A DNA stretch of 64,000 nucleotides from Cylindrospermopsis curvispora GIHE-G1 (GCF_014489415.1 NZ_CP060822.1:2465501-2529500), one strand, 5' to 3'. Shown: positions 7,604 to 18,322, counted from the stretch's first letter. A program made the numbers and translations. Notes: generated from the sequence alone by a model not told the origin.

Positions 7604-9655
7604 ATGAAAAGTAGGTTTGTTTTATTCCCGGTTTTTTTATTGAATCTGTTGGTGGTTTTTCCTGCTTCTGTAGGTGGTAAGGCCCATGCTTTAGAAATAG
7701 ATGGGAACCCGCCCGGAGCGATCGCCAGTGAATTTTCCATCACAAGTAGTAGTTTACCAACGGAGCAAGATGATTCAGATATTTCCGTAGATGTAATAGG
7801 AGAAAAAGACGTTCTACCGGAATCTACTCCCATATATATCATTGACAAAGAAGAGATTCAAAAGCAAGGTGGGACAAATGTAGCTGAGGTTTTAAAAAGA
7901 GTGCCCGGTTTTACTATTAATAATGTAGGACATGGAGCGGATATTCACACCGGTACATACTATAGAGGTGCTTCCATTGATCAATCTGTATTTTTAATTA
8001 ATGGCAGACCAATTAACACTAATATTAGTACCTATCATGGAGCCACAGATTTAAATAGTATTCCCGTGGAATCTATTGAAAGAATTGAATTATATAGTGG
8101 CGGTGCTGCTTCTTTGTATGGTTCCACTGCTTTTGGTGGCGTGGTTAACATCATCACTAAAGAAGGCTCTTCCAAGCCAAAACTTACTGGTACTGTAGAA
8201 TTTGGCTCTTTAAATTTTAATAATCAACAGTTGAGTTATTCCGGTTCTGGTGACAGGGTAAAATACAATTTGAGTTTTGAAAGATTCTTCATAGACAACC
8301 GTTATCCCGTACCCGAAGGAGCAGCTAATCGCAATCCTGCTGATGGTTTTTTATTCAATGCTGATACAGGGGTCAGTACCTATTTTGGTCGTGTGAGTTT
8401 AGATGTCAACCCCAAAAATTCTTTGAATTTAGATGTGAAGAGTATTGCCAGTCGTCGGGGTTTAGTTTACTTTGGATTTCCCCTGCAAAGGGATAGATTA
8501 GACCATGATGCTATAAATGTGGGATTATCCTGGAAAACTCGATTAGCTCAAAACAATGATTCTAATCTCACCACCACCGTTGGCTATAACCAGGATTATT
8601 TTAGTACCTATGGACCAACAGGTGCAGGTGGAATATTCAATCGCACAGGAATCCTAGATACTAAACAAATTACTGCTAGGGTAGATCATGAGTGGAAACT
8701 GAGTCTCAATAATCAATTACGTTGGGGGTTAGATTTAAAAAATACTGATTTAAAGGGAGATGTTATTAGTACCAACCCAGCACTTGCTGCCAAAAATGAG
8801 AAGGAAGATAGAAGTGTTCTCAACACAGCTTTATTTGCAGTCAATACTTGGAAGATTACCGATGATTTTTCAGTTGATTTGGGTTTAAGACAAAATATTG
8901 ACAGCAAATTTGGCAGTTATTTAAATCCTAGTGTGGGTTTAAAGTATGCGATTAATCCCGTAGTTGCAGTGCGAGGAAGTTGGGGGGGAGCCCAACGGAA
9001 TCCGGGGTTAGACCAGTTATATGTTTTTGACACAGTCCATAACTGGGATCCTAATCCTGACTTAAAACCAGAAACTGGTTCCACTTGGACCGCAGGGTTT
9101 GATTTTAATATATCTAGGAATTTCTTGGCCCAGTTAACCTATTTTGGTAGTAGTCTGGATAATCGCTTGTCTCTTGCTCCTCGTCCCGCTCCCAATCCAC
9201 CTCAATGGGACAATGTGGGATTGGTAAATACCAATGGTTTAGAAGGAGTTTTACAATATAGGTTTGCTCCTAAGTGGTCTAGTTTTGTCAATTATACTTA
9301 CACTGATGCCCAAATTAAAACAGGAACAGAAAAGGGAAGACAGTTAGGTTTGATTCCTTATTCTTTATTACAAAGTGGTGTGGGTTATGAAAACAAAGGT
9401 TGGGGGGCTAATTTATATTTGACTTATAATAGCGGTACTCGTCGTGCTTTGTTTACTAATAATAATGCTGGTCAGCAAGCTACAGACTTTGCTCCTAGTT
9501 TTGTTAATTTAGATTTGAGTGGTCGCATTCCCATGGGTAAAAATGTGGGACTGACTTTTTACCTAGAAAATCTCTTGGGTGAACAGTATGAAAAGGTAAA
9601 TCGTATCTACAGTCCTGGTTTTACTTTTAGAGTGGGTGTCAATGCTAATATTTAA
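7604..9655 (+). CDS. TonB-dependent outer-membrane receptor
   Basis: A 683-residue outer-membrane barrel receptor of the BtuB/FecA type that imports a siderophore, vitamin B12 or another chelate with TonB energy. It has a signal peptide (KSRFVLFPVFLLNLLVVF, cleavage after AHA near residue 28), a possible TonB box around ISVDVI, a plug domain with the typical VAEVLKRVPGFTINN, FLINGRPIN and SLYGSTAFGGVVNIITKEG, and a beta-barrel ending in FTFRVGVNANI. The terminal residue is isoleucine rather than the usual phenylalanine. The substrate cannot be told from sequence. A cobalamin-binding-type gene lies 1.2 kb upstream, hinting at B12, but no cobalamin riboswitch precedes the gene. It may have been mobile or selected locally, as is common for this family. 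Confidence 0.88.
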   Translation: MKSRFVLFPVFLLNLLVVFPASVGGKAHALEIDGNPPGAIASEFSITSSSLPTEQDDSDISVDVIGEKDVLPESTPIYIIDKEEIQKQGGTNVAEVLKRVPGFTINNVGHGADIHTGTYYRGASIDQSVFLINGRPINTNISTYHGATDLNSIPVESIERIELYSGGAASLYGSTAFGGVVNIITKEGSSKPKLTGTVEFGSLNFNNQQLSYSGSGDRVKYNLSFERFFIDNRYPVPEGAANRNPADGFLFNADTGVSTYFGRVSLDVNPKNSLNLDVKSIASRRGLVYFGFPLQRDRLDHDAINVGLSWKTRLAQNNDSNLTTTVGYNQDYFSTYGPTGAGGIFNRTGILDTKQITARVDHEWKLSLNNQLRWGLDLKNTDLKGDVISTNPALAAKNEKEDRSVLNTALFAVNTWKITDDFSVDLGLRQNIDSKFGSYLNPSVGLKYAINPVVAVRGSWGGAQRNPGLDQLYVFDTVHNWDPNPDLKPETGSTWTAGFDFNISRNFLAQLTYFGSSLDNRLSLAPRPAPNPPQWDNVGLVNTNGLEGVLQYRFAPKWSSFVNYTYTDAQIKTGTEKGRQLGLIPYSLLQSGVGYENKGWGANLYLTYNSGTRRALFTNNNAGQQATDFAPSFVNLDLSGRIPMGKNVGLTFYLENLLGEQYEKVNRIYSPGFTFRVGVNANI

Positions 9656-9763
9656 GTCGGTGAGTGGAATTAAATATAAGATGAACGTAGGTTGGGTTGA
9701 AGTATGAAACCCAACATCCTCATGGGTTAACCCATCCTACAAATAATTGTGACTCCCTACTTA
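9653..9763. repeat. Dispersed palindromic repeat, copy 1
   Basis: A 111-base element sharing long stretches with 39252-39373 and 28403-28499. The ends are roughly inverted (TAAGT at the left, CTCCCTACTTA at the right) and the centre holds a GTTGGGTT...AACCCAAC hairpin. It begins exactly at the TAA stop of the receptor gene. It has no coding capacity and is MITE-like in form. Confidence 0.75.
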
Positions 9764-9827
9764 GTTGGTTTACTTGGGATGGTGGAAAACCATTGTGGAG
9801 TTTCTTCCATCCTAAGAAATAGCAAGT

Positions 9828-10703
9828 TTATACTGGTTCAAACACCATTTGAGGTATGAGAATCTCATTTTCTATTTTACCAATTCCCAAAAAGTTGTTA
9901 TGCTGTCCGTAAACCCTAACTAAATCCATTAAACTAACTTCTACTGGCACTTTTTGTCCTTGACACCATTTTTTGGCAATTGTTTCCTCCAGGTTGATAA
10001 ATGACAAGTTTTCTAATGGTGTATCCGGAGCAATAGGTTTAAATGTCTGGGACTGTAATTGGTTTTCTATGTCTAAAAAACTCAAACTGTTTTCTAAATC
10101 AAAACCACTACTTTCAGTTCTAGTCAATTTAGCCAGAGTCGCGCCTGTTTTTAACACTACCCCTAAATCCCGGGCGATCGCACGAATATAAGTACCTGTA
10201 CCGCAGCATATAACTAAATCCAATTCAGGAAAATCACCAGTACGCCAACCCAGAATATCTATTTTGAATACTTGTACAGTTCTCGTTGGCGCTTGGAAGA
10301 TTTCTCCCTGTCGTGCCAAATCATACAATCGTTTACCATCCACTTGGATAGCGCTATAACTGGGAGGTATCTGTTGAATTAACCCGGTAAATTGCCCAAT
10401 TTCCCTTTCTATGTCAGTTAAATTTAAATGGGGACAAGGTTCACAAGTAAGTACTTCCCCTTGTAAATCATCTGTGGTGGTTCTGATCCCAAAGCGGACC
10501 GTAGCTTGATATGCTTTATTGCTGGGTAAAAATTGCAACAGTCTTGTAGCCCTACCAAGAGCAATGGGTAATACTCCGGTAGCTGCTGGGTCTAGAGTTC
10601 CTGCATGTCCTACCCGTTTTAACCGCAGCAATTTTCTCACCCTAGCTACGCAGTCATGAGAGGTCCAGTTATCAGGTTTGTTTAAATTGAGAAATCCTTC
10701 CAC
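9828..10703 (-). CDS. truB: tRNA pseudouridine(55) synthase
   Basis: TruB converts uridine 55 of the T-loop of tRNAs to pseudouridine. The product opens [20 protein letters not shown] and contains the catalytic [18 protein letters not shown] motif with D38, followed by TTDDLQGEV and [13 protein letters not shown]. The length of 291 residues is normal and a short C-terminal domain is present. The gene is 76 bases downstream of the DUF1400 hydrolase gene on the same strand and may be cotranscribed with it. The 3' end faces the repeat at 9653-9763. Confidence 0.95.
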   Translation of the reverse strand: MEGFLNLNKPDNWTSHDCVARVRKLLRLKRVGHAGTLDPAATGVLPIALGRATRLLQFLPSNKAYQATVRFGIRTTTDDLQGEVLTCEPCPHLNLTDIEREIGQFTGLIQQIPPSYSAIQVDGKRLYDLARQGEIFQAPTRTVQVFKIDILGWRTGDFPELDLVICCGTGTYIRAIARDLGVVLKTGATLAKLTRTESSGFDLENSLSFLDIENQLQSQTFKPIAPDTPLENLSFINLEETIAKKWCQGQKVPVEVSLMDLVRVYGQHNNFLGIGKIENEILIPQMVFEPV

Positions 10704-10779
10704 GAAATAATTAGTAATTTCTAAGTTATGGTTTCTAAATTATACTTTATTATATTTTCTAACCTTTCCCCTACTTTGC

Positions 10780-12525
10780 TTACTCCTTGAATACAGGTAA
10801 TAACTGGGGAGTTTTTAAAAACCGAATCAGAGTTAAACCCAAGGACTGACGAGAAATCTTTTGAGCATAAGCAGCATTGAGGTAGGGTAGATATTGTGGT
10901 CTCCCCCATACATAGCTTTGGAAGAAAGGCAAACTTAAAGTATTGATATAGGTATGGGCCTGATCCGTGTCTCCGGTTAATTCTCGTGGTAATAGTATTT
11001 GCTCACTTCCTGGTTCACTATTGCCAATGCTAGAAAAATGAGTTCCACCTACCAGCATAACCAGAAATTTATTAACCTTATTTAACCAGGAAAAAGGAAG
11101 AATTTGCTCATATAACGCTGGTGAGACAGCGTCTTGACTGCTGCTAATTAACATAACTGGAGTGGCAATTTCATTTAATCCATCCTCTCCAAATATAGAA
11201 CTGATTAAAGGGTTAACCGCAATCACTGCTTTTATTCTATCATCCCGTAAATTAAGGGTTAAATTTGGTTTTAGATTAGTTTTGAGATTAGTGTTCAAGT
11301 CTCCGTACAACTTCAATTTTAACTTAACTTGTTGTTCAGTCAAGAAATTATTGGGCAATTCTAGGGCCCGACATTGAAGTAGTAAGGACATGTTCCAGGT
11401 TTCCCCTAGTACATTGGGAGTACAATCTTTTTTTAGTTGCTGAAAGTTAATTTTTGCTCCTGCTAATGCTAGGGCGGTATAACCCCCCAGAGATTGTCCA
11501 AATACTCCCACCTGTTGCAGATTTAATTTACCGTGGAATAGTGTATGGACCTGGTCAATTTTTTCTAGTTCATCTAAGATATATTTTATATCAAGGGGTC
11601 TATCAATCAGCTCCTTTGCTTCTTCTAATTTAGTGAGATTAATTTTTTTGAGCAGCACGTCAGGATGATTGGGAACAACCACAGCTAATCCATGAGAAGC
11701 TAGATGTTTGGCTAAATAGCGAAAATTACTACTATCTAAACCTAATCCATGGGAAATAATTATCACTGGAATCGACTGATGAAAATTATTACTTTCTGGA
11801 ATATAAATATCTGTTAATAATTGCCGATTGCGACTAGTATCAAAAAAATTCTTGACAGATTTTTTAACTATGAAATTACCTTGATTTTGCAAATCTGGTA
11901 AAACGGATAAATTCCCTTGGGGAATATTAGCAGCTTCTTTTTTTGATTGCTCTTGTATAATGGCGATCGCCTGATTTGTTTGATTAATTAACCGCTCTAA
12001 ATTCTTAGCTACATATAAACCATGGTCTAGGTCTATATTCACACTATAACCAGGATAATTTTTCACTAAGTTTAATAATGTTAAGCCTTCTGGTTGTGCT
12101 GATGCAGCAACTATAGCAGTGCGTAAATTTTCAATTTGTGATGTTGATTCCCCAGATTTATTACTAATTAGTTTTGCCAATCTATGTAATATAAACTCCC
12201 CTGGTAAGGTATGGAGAAACTGTTTAGTGGTGGCAGGATCAATACGTATTTTTATGGAGAGTATTTGTTTTAAATCTTGTAACTGCTGGAGGGAGTTTTG
12301 ATAAACTGATAAATCATCATCTAGCACTCCTGTTTTGGTATATTTTTCCAAACTGAGAACCGGAATGGGAATTTCTAAAATGGAATAATTAACATATATT
12401 TTTTCTGCTGCTGTAGCGGAAGTACCAATGCTAAAAGTTGGTACTAGCATTGATAGTAGCAATAGAAGGGAATTTTTTTTGACTCTGTTGGGGAAATTGG
12501 GGAAATTACCAAATAAACTCTTCAT
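10780..12525 (-). CDS. Secreted DUF1400 alpha/beta hydrolase
   Basis: A 581-residue cyanobacterial hydrolase. A signal peptide covers about residues 1-40 (hydrophobic SLLLLLSMLVPTFSIG, cleavage near ATAA). An N-terminal all-helical DUF1400 region follows (IYVNYSILEIPIPVLSLEKY), then an alpha/beta-hydrolase domain with the oxyanion segment IISHGLGLDSSNF and nucleophile elbow GQSLGG. The acid is probably the D in ISSSQDAVSP, and the C-terminal histidine is in LVGGTHFS. The likely location is the periplasm or outside. The substrate is unknown; family members are annotated as dienelactone-hydrolase-like, esterase-like or PAF-acetylhydrolase-like. It contains an internal low-complexity LNTNLKTNLKPNLTLNL segment. 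Confidence 0.8.
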   Translation of the reverse strand: MKSLFGNFPNFPNRVKKNSLLLLLSMLVPTFSIGTSATAAEKIYVNYSILEIPIPVLSLEKYTKTGVLDDDLSVYQNSLQQLQDLKQILSIKIRIDPATTKQFLHTLPGEFILHRLAKLISNKSGESTSQIENLRTAIVAASAQPEGLTLLNLVKNYPGYSVNIDLDHGLYVAKNLERLINQTNQAIAIIQEQSKKEAANIPQGNLSVLPDLQNQGNFIVKKSVKNFFDTSRNRQLLTDIYIPESNNFHQSIPVIIISHGLGLDSSNFRYLAKHLASHGLAVVVPNHPDVLLKKINLTKLEEAKELIDRPLDIKYILDELEKIDQVHTLFHGKLNLQQVGVFGQSLGGYTALALAGAKINFQQLKKDCTPNVLGETWNMSLLLQCRALELPNNFLTEQQVKLKLKLYGDLNTNLKTNLKPNLTLNLRDDRIKAVIAVNPLISSIFGEDGLNEIATPVMLISSSQDAVSPALYEQILPFSWLNKVNKFLVMLVGGTHFSSIGNSEPGSEQILLPRELTGDTDQAHTYINTLSLPFFQSYVWGRPQYLPYLNAAYAQKISRQSLGLTLIRFLKTPQLLPVFKE

Positions 12526-12788
12526 ATCTGGGGTTTTTTAGTGCGTTTAAGTAGGATTTTGATTTGGTAGTCATATAAACACCTGGTAAGTTGATACATT
12601 GATATACCCCTTTTTACCCCCATCCTCTGGATATTTCTGAGCAGTCCTTTGGAAGTGGGGAAAAGAGGGATTTAATAGGGAGATTACTTCGAATCCGGGG
12701 GTTATTTCAGGGTTCTTTGATACTTTTTTACCTGTCAATAAATCCCCCGTAATCCATATATGAGGGTTGTTGTTCACAGAGCGGGTCA

Positions 12789-13712
12789 TTACTTGATTAC
12801 TTGAGCAATAACAGTTCTGTGCCTAGGACTATTGCTAGTCATAGTTGGAGTTTCAAAACCAGCATCTATCAATGATTTTTCCATATCTAGGGTAAAGTAA
12901 TCATCTAAATAGGGTTCTGTACTTTTTAGCAAGGTAAAAACATAAGTGGGCATTTTTTTGTAAATCTCTGATTGGGGATTCATGTCCATAATGGTCAAAT
13001 GACCACCTGGACGTAAAACCCGTCTTGCTTCCACAAAGATCTTTTGAGTAGCAGACTGGGGTAATTCATGACACATTAGAAAAATAGAAACCAGATCATA
13101 GGAATTATCTGGCATTCCTGTAGACTCCGCTGCTGCATGAAGCCAATTAATGGAATTTTGATATTGAGGACTTTTTTGAGAACGATAATTAGCAACAGCT
13201 AAAAAATAGGGAGATAAGTCCAAACCCGTAATTTGGCTTTGGGGATAAATTGCTTGTAAAGCAAAGGTACTCATTCCCACACTGCAACCTAGGTCTAAAA
13301 TATCCTTTGGTGTGTCGGGGATCAAGGTTTTCAGGATATGGTGGTAGCTTTGTCTAAGTTTGGCATCTCCGTCAGGAAGAAAATCTGGCCAAACCTTTGC
13401 ATGAACTGCATAAGCAGCAGATTCTACCTCAAAAGCAGCTTGCCAACTCATATTACCCGTTTCGTATGCGTGAAATGAGGTAAGATAGTAGTCTGGATAG
13501 GTAAGTTGAGGATCTTGCACTTGGGCCAGATCATTGCTCCAGTCTCGTGCTTGCAACTTTTCCACTTCTTGATGCCAATTTACACCTATTTTTTGGGCCC
13601 GTTTAATCATCATTTCTCTTGCTTGGTGTTTAGCAAAATCAAATAAGGGCTTAATGGAAAGTACCTTGTTGACCAAGTTTGAAGTTAAATCGGGTTTGAT
13701 AGCAATAGTCAT
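12789..13712 (-). CDS. Class I SAM-dependent methyltransferase
   Basis: A 307-residue methyltransferase with a poorly conserved helical N-terminus and a Rossmann domain. Motif I is DILDLGCSVGMSTFAL at about 138-151, the acidic loop is ITGLDLSPYFLAVA, and the motif IV region is YDLVSIFLMCHELP followed by RRVLRPGGHLTIMDMNP. It resembles methyltransferases acting on small molecules or quinone-like substrates, but the substrate is unknown. It lies between the DUF3352 gene (43 bases upstream) and the hydrolase gene, all on the minus strand. The 263 bases downstream (12526-12788) hold no supported gene. Confidence 0.85.
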   Translation of the reverse strand: MTIAIKPDLTSNLVNKVLSIKPLFDFAKHQAREMMIKRAQKIGVNWHQEVEKLQARDWSNDLAQVQDPQLTYPDYYLTSFHAYETGNMSWQAAFEVESAAYAVHAKVWPDFLPDGDAKLRQSYHHILKTLIPDTPKDILDLGCSVGMSTFALQAIYPQSQITGLDLSPYFLAVANYRSQKSPQYQNSINWLHAAAESTGMPDNSYDLVSIFLMCHELPQSATQKIFVEARRVLRPGGHLTIMDMNPQSEIYKKMPTYVFTLLKSTEPYLDDYFTLDMEKSLIDAGFETPTMTSNSPRHRTVIAQVIK

Positions 13713-13755
13713 GTGGATGGTTAAATGATGAGCAGTTGATCAGATTGTATGCTTC

Positions 13756-15390
13756 CTACCTACTGGGTTTCAATCCCAATAACATTTCCAGTTGAGTGGT
13801 GGACTTATTGGGGTTGTGAAAGGTCATCCCAAAACCGCGAATTGAAGATAAAATCGCGTTTGCATCTGGTGGTAAGGGTTGACCTGATATACTATTGATT
13901 AGGGGGATGGTTTTGTCCATATCCAGATAGAAATAACCACCGTTGGGTTTTCCTAGGGAACTAATTACAGACTTAAAATTGTTGCTTTTGTCAATGGTTT
14001 GTCCCTTATTTTCAGCCAGCTTCTCCCCCACTGGACCCCCAACGGCCATAAATACGGTATCTTGGTCTGACCAACCATGGGTAAATAAAATTCCTCCCCC
14101 CGGAACCCCCCACTCCGTAATGTTTTTATTGTTAATGTTTCTTTGTGCTACTATGAATGACTGTTTTCTGGCTAAGTCATCTAGTTTCTTTAAGGTTGTT
14201 TCCGCTGTCGGGCGATCGCTCGTATCAAAAACCATTGCTATGCCAAACCCTGTATTAGCTAATAGTCCTTGATTTGACTTGACTGCGCTCCAAGCAAACT
14301 CTCCGTCCATCCAGCTAAATATGTCTTTATTGAGATCAATATTAGCGTTGTTTTGGAATTGTTGTTTTACTTGTTGAATCCCTTGCCAAATTTGAGGATC
14401 ATTTTTTGATTGGTCTAAGAAAGTTAGCCAGGTGCGATTAATGTTTTTCCCGGTGACCAAACCAATAGTGTCTCCAGGAACCAATTCCAGTATCTTGGAA
14501 GAACTGCTTTGATACTCTAACTTATTCAGTTTAGGATCTAAATTTACCACTGCTTTAAATCTTAGTCCCCAATCATCAACCCCAACCTTGGCTACTAGTG
14601 ATTTTACTCGCTTAATTTGTTCTAAAACTTGTGGTTGTAATGGTCCTGCAGTCGGATTTGACGCACTTAATTCCTTAATCATCCTACTATAATCAGGTAC
14701 GTATATTTGACTTAGACTATTTTGTAAGTCTACTGTTTGAGCAAGAATGCTTTTACTTCCTTCCCCATTTGCAAAGGAAGGTTCACCTTTAAAAGTATCA
14801 ATGGCTTTTTCTACAGTTTCCCTTTGATCAGATAATAGTATATATGTATTATTTAACAAACAAAGATAACTAGACTTACCCTTGTTATTACTAGAAATAA
14901 TTTTCTCCCCCTTGTAGTTGGACTCCTCAGTTTTGAGAGTCTTTTGCTGTCTTAATTTGTTAGCAAAATTTAGGGCACCAAACTTATCCTTAATGCCAAC
15001 TACTAGTAGGTTGGGTGCTGAGGGAGATAAATTCCCATTGGAGTTTGATGGTAATACAGCAAGGGTGACACCACTAATCCAGGGTTGGATATCCTTTTCA
15101 TAGGAAATATTGTTTTCAAATATACTTTGATTAACGGACTGCAACCGTTGAGTTACTATTTGTCGTGCTTGGGAAGTACCAAATTTACCCAGTTTACTCC
15201 ACAGTTGTGGGTCTGTATTGAAATAGGTTACCATTAAAGAGTTGCTAGGAATTAATTTAGCACTCTCTAACGGACTGTCACTTCTAAAATAATTTAGATA
15301 CATATAGGTAGCTATGCTCCCTGCAACCACTATGGTAGCGCCAACAGCGGGAATTAGGAACTTGGATTTACTCTTAGCCATTGTCATCAT
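13756..15390 (-). CDS. DUF3352 domain protein, membrane anchored
   Basis: A 544-residue cyanobacterial protein of the DUF3352 family, of unknown function. A single N-terminal transmembrane segment (FLIPAVGATIVVAGSIATYM, about residues 11-30) anchors a large exported domain. The start is uncertain because M1, M2 and M4 (MMTMAKSK) are all possible. The body has the family pattern of repeated modules (LIPSNSLMVTYFNTDPQ, WISGVTLAVLP, LLVVGIKDK). It lies 292 bases from the divergent M1 aminopeptidase gene. No enzyme motif is visible. Confidence 0.8.
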   Translation of the reverse strand: MMTMAKSKSKFLIPAVGATIVVAGSIATYMYLNYFRSDSPLESAKLIPSNSLMVTYFNTDPQLWSKLGKFGTSQARQIVTQRLQSVNQSIFENNISYEKDIQPWISGVTLAVLPSNSNGNLSPSAPNLLVVGIKDKFGALNFANKLRQQKTLKTEESNYKGEKIISSNNKGKSSYLCLLNNTYILLSDQRETVEKAIDTFKGEPSFANGEGSKSILAQTVDLQNSLSQIYVPDYSRMIKELSASNPTAGPLQPQVLEQIKRVKSLVAKVGVDDWGLRFKAVVNLDPKLNKLEYQSSSSKILELVPGDTIGLVTGKNINRTWLTFLDQSKNDPQIWQGIQQVKQQFQNNANIDLNKDIFSWMDGEFAWSAVKSNQGLLANTGFGIAMVFDTSDRPTAETTLKKLDDLARKQSFIVAQRNINNKNITEWGVPGGGILFTHGWSDQDTVFMAVGGPVGEKLAENKGQTIDKSNNFKSVISSLGKPNGGYFYLDMDKTIPLINSISGQPLPPDANAILSSIRGFGMTFHNPNKSTTQLEMLLGLKPSR

Positions 15391-15682
15391 CCTCTCGGGT
15401 TGAAAATATCTTAAATAGTAACAAAGTCCATTACTAAGTTTCTGGGAGTTAATTAATATCTGCTTAATGATAATCTGGATATGATTTTGGAAAATTTTGT
15501 TAACGATTCCAAATTACCCAATATCAGATGATACCAATATATGAAACTTGGGTGATAGAATGGGGGGATTGCTTGTAATCATCAGATCCCAAACACCATA
15601 CTGCTCAAGTTAAATTTTGAACAGGGTGCATTATCTATTCTGTTGAAGAAAATGTTCAGGATGACAAGGCTATTAATAAACA

Positions 15683-18274
15683 ATGTTGCAATTCCATTTT
15701 GATACAGACAAAAAAAGATACAAATCTTTCGAACTACCAGGAGCTAAACCACATTATAATCCTGATAAGCCAGGACAAGTAGAGCATATTTTTCTAAATT
15801 TGAGTTTAGACATTTCCAACCAGACTTGTTTTGGTGATTGTAGTATTAGTCTATTACCAATACGAAATCACATTGATAGATTAGTATTGGATGCTGTTAA
15901 TCTGAAAATAAAATCTGTCTTAATCAATGAAGTTGAGCAGAAGTTTGAACATGATGGAAAAAAGCTTTATATTTACTTGTCTGAAGCCACCCAGTGTGGT
16001 AAAAGGTTGTTACTGGCGATCGCCTACTCAGTAGAAAAGCCCCAAAGAGGAATTTACTTTATCCAACCGAACAAATACTACCCCCATAAACCAACTCAGG
16101 TATGGACTCAAGGTGAAGACGAAGATTCCCGTTACTGGTTTCCCTGTTTTGATTATCCAGGACAATTATCCACCTCAGAAATTCGTATTCGTGTGCCCAA
16201 ACCTCTGATGGCAATTTCCAATGGTGAGTTAATTGATACATTAGAGGATGGAAATCATCAAATTTATCACTGGGTACAAAAACAAGTACATCCAACCTAT
16301 TTAATGACCTTAGCCGTCAGTGATTTTTCGGAGATAAAGCAGGCGTGGCGAGATAAAACTATCAGTTATTACGTAGAGAAAGGGAGAGAAGCAGATGCTG
16401 AACGCAGCTTAAGCAAAACTCCTCGCATGGTAGAATTTTTAAGTCAGAGCTATGGTTATATTTACCCCTATGCCAAATATGCTCAAGTTTGCGTGGATGA
16501 CTTCATTTTTGGGGGGATGGAAAACACTTCTACCACCCTGCTAACAGATCGGTGCTTGTTAGATGAAAGATCCCTCTTAGACAACCGCAATACAGAAAGT
16601 TTAGTTGTCCATGAACTGGCGCACCAATGGTTTGGTGACTTATTAGTCATTAAACACTGGTCCCATGCTTGGATTAAGGAAGGGATGGCCTCCTATTCCG
16701 AAGTGATGTGGACAGAGCATGAATACGGACTGGAGGAAGCAGCTTACTATCGCTTGTTAGAAGCACGTAGTTATTTAAATGAGGACAGTCATCGTTATCG
16801 TCGTCCCATGGTAACTCATGTTTATCGAGAAGCGATAGAACTGTATGATCGCCATATTTATGAAAAAGGTTCCTGTGTTTATCACATGATTCGCGCAGAG
16901 CTGGGGGAAGAACTATTTTGGCAAGCCATTCACACCTTTGTTAAAGATTATGCCCACCAAACCGTAGAAACCATAGATTTATTGCGGTCCATAGAAAAAG
17001 CCACAGGGAGAAATTTGAGTTTCCTATTTGACCAATACGTTTATCGTGGTGGTCATCCAGATTTTAAAATTACTTACTCTTGGGATGGAGATGCTAACCT
17101 AGCAAAACTCACAGTAACTCAAACTCAAGCTAGTGATGAAAGAGATTTATTTGATCTCAAGATTCCCATTGGTTTTGGTTATAGAGCGGAAAAATCCCTC
17201 CTGAAAACTTTTACCGTGCGGATTAATGAACGAGAACAAAGTTTTTACTTTCCTTTGGGAGAAAAACCAGATTTTATCAGTTTTGATGTAGGCAATAATT
17301 TTTTAAAAACCGTAGTTTTGGAATATCCCCTACCGGAACTAAAAGCCCAGTTAGAATGTGACCCCCATCCAGTTTCTCGTATTTATGCAGCAGAAGCACT
17401 AGCCAAAAAAGGTGGTTGGGAAGTTGTACAAGCTTTATCCAACGCCTTACAAAACGATCCCTTTTGGGGTGTGAGAGCAGAAGTTGCCAAAAACCTGGCA
17501 GAAGTTAAGCTAGATCAGGTCTTTGATAGTTTAGTTTCCGGGTTGGGAGATACCAGTCCCTTCGTGCGAGTAGCGGTGGTTGAGTCCCTATCTCAAATCA
17601 AAACCTATTCTAGTTATCAAGCTGTGAAAGAACTGGTAGAAAAAGGAGACCAAAGCTATTATGTAGAAGCTGCAGCTTGTCAAAGTTTGGGATTAATTAG
17701 TGCTACTAACCTAGATGAAAACATTGATGAAGACACTACAATTAATTTATTGGCATCTGTTTTACAATCAAGAGCAGGTTGGAATGAAATAGTTAGAAGT
17801 GGTGCAATTGCCGGATTATCACAATTTAAGACATCCGAAGCTGCCTTAAATTTAGTCTTGGAATACAGCAAACTAGGGGTTTCTCAAGCATTGCGATTAT
17901 CTGCTATTAAAGCTTTGGGTAAAATTTCCCTAGGTCAAAGTCCAACCAATCTAGAACGAATTTTAGGTCAATTAGGAGAAATAGCTAAGGAGACATTCTT
18001 TTTAACCCAAATCGCTGTAATCAGCGCTTTAGGAAAAATGGAAACACCAAAAGCAATTGGTATTTTACAAAGTCTAGCTGACCAAACTTCTGATGGAAGA
18101 GTCAGACGCTACGCACAGGAAGAAATTCCTAAAGTTCAAAAGCACATTGGACCGGAAAAAAGTCTCCGTCACATGCGTGAAGAATTAGACCAGCTCAAAC
18201 AACAAAATCAGGAGTTAAAAAGCCGTCTGGAGAATTTAGAAGCCAAATCCAAGACAGTTGGTAAGCAGGAATGA
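15683..18274 (+). CDS. M1-family zinc aminopeptidase with HEAT repeats
   Basis: A cytoplasmic M1 metallopeptidase of 863 residues that removes N-terminal amino acids. The exopeptidase motif appears as FGGMENTSTT, the zinc site as VVHELAHQWFGD (H310, H314) with the third ligand in WIKEGMASY 19 residues later, and the catalytic tyrosine is probably in YEKGSCVYHM. The C-terminal half is not the usual ERAP-like domain but a HEAT-repeat array (about 565-830: AAEALAKKGGWEVVQALSNA, VRAEVAKNL, VRVAVVESL), ending in a coiled coil (LDQLKQQNQELKSRLENLEA). This architecture is known in cyanobacteria. ATG 15683 gives a normal family N-terminus. Monocistronic; 48 bases separate it from the convergent bgtA. 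Confidence 0.92.
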   Translation: MLQFHFDTDKKRYKSFELPGAKPHYNPDKPGQVEHIFLNLSLDISNQTCFGDCSISLLPIRNHIDRLVLDAVNLKIKSVLINEVEQKFEHDGKKLYIYLSEATQCGKRLLLAIAYSVEKPQRGIYFIQPNKYYPHKPTQVWTQGEDEDSRYWFPCFDYPGQLSTSEIRIRVPKPLMAISNGELIDTLEDGNHQIYHWVQKQVHPTYLMTLAVSDFSEIKQAWRDKTISYYVEKGREADAERSLSKTPRMVEFLSQSYGYIYPYAKYAQVCVDDFIFGGMENTSTTLLTDRCLLDERSLLDNRNTESLVVHELAHQWFGDLLVIKHWSHAWIKEGMASYSEVMWTEHEYGLEEAAYYRLLEARSYLNEDSHRYRRPMVTHVYREAIELYDRHIYEKGSCVYHMIRAELGEELFWQAIHTFVKDYAHQTVETIDLLRSIEKATGRNLSFLFDQYVYRGGHPDFKITYSWDGDANLAKLTVTQTQASDERDLFDLKIPIGFGYRAEKSLLKTFTVRINEREQSFYFPLGEKPDFISFDVGNNFLKTVVLEYPLPELKAQLECDPHPVSRIYAAEALAKKGGWEVVQALSNALQNDPFWGVRAEVAKNLAEVKLDQVFDSLVSGLGDTSPFVRVAVVESLSQIKTYSSYQAVKELVEKGDQSYYVEAAACQSLGLISATNLDENIDEDTTINLLASVLQSRAGWNEIVRSGAIAGLSQFKTSEAALNLVLEYSKLGVSQALRLSAIKALGKISLGQSPTNLERILGQLGEIAKETFFLTQIAVISALGKMETPKAIGILQSLADQTSDGRVRRYAQEEIPKVQKHIGPEKSLRHMREELDQLKQQNQELKSRLENLEAKSKTVGKQE

Positions 18275-18322
18275 TGCTCATCTAAAACTTGCTAGGAACC
18301 CGGGGAATTGGGTTACTGTATC

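Noticed and set aside
7483-7848. 121-codon open frame on the minus strand opposite the receptor gene start.
   Set aside because: It overlaps the signal peptide and plug region of a clear gene and has no recognisable feature.
12670-12740. CGAATCC-like sequence considered as a tRNA T-loop.
   Set aside because: No acceptor or anticodon stem can be formed around it; no tRNA gene was found anywhere in the window.
12571-12789. 72-codon open frame on the minus strand after the methyltransferase gene.
   Set aside because: Composition is not protein-like, it has no ribosome site and fills an intergenic region; its start only overlaps the stop of the methyltransferase gene.
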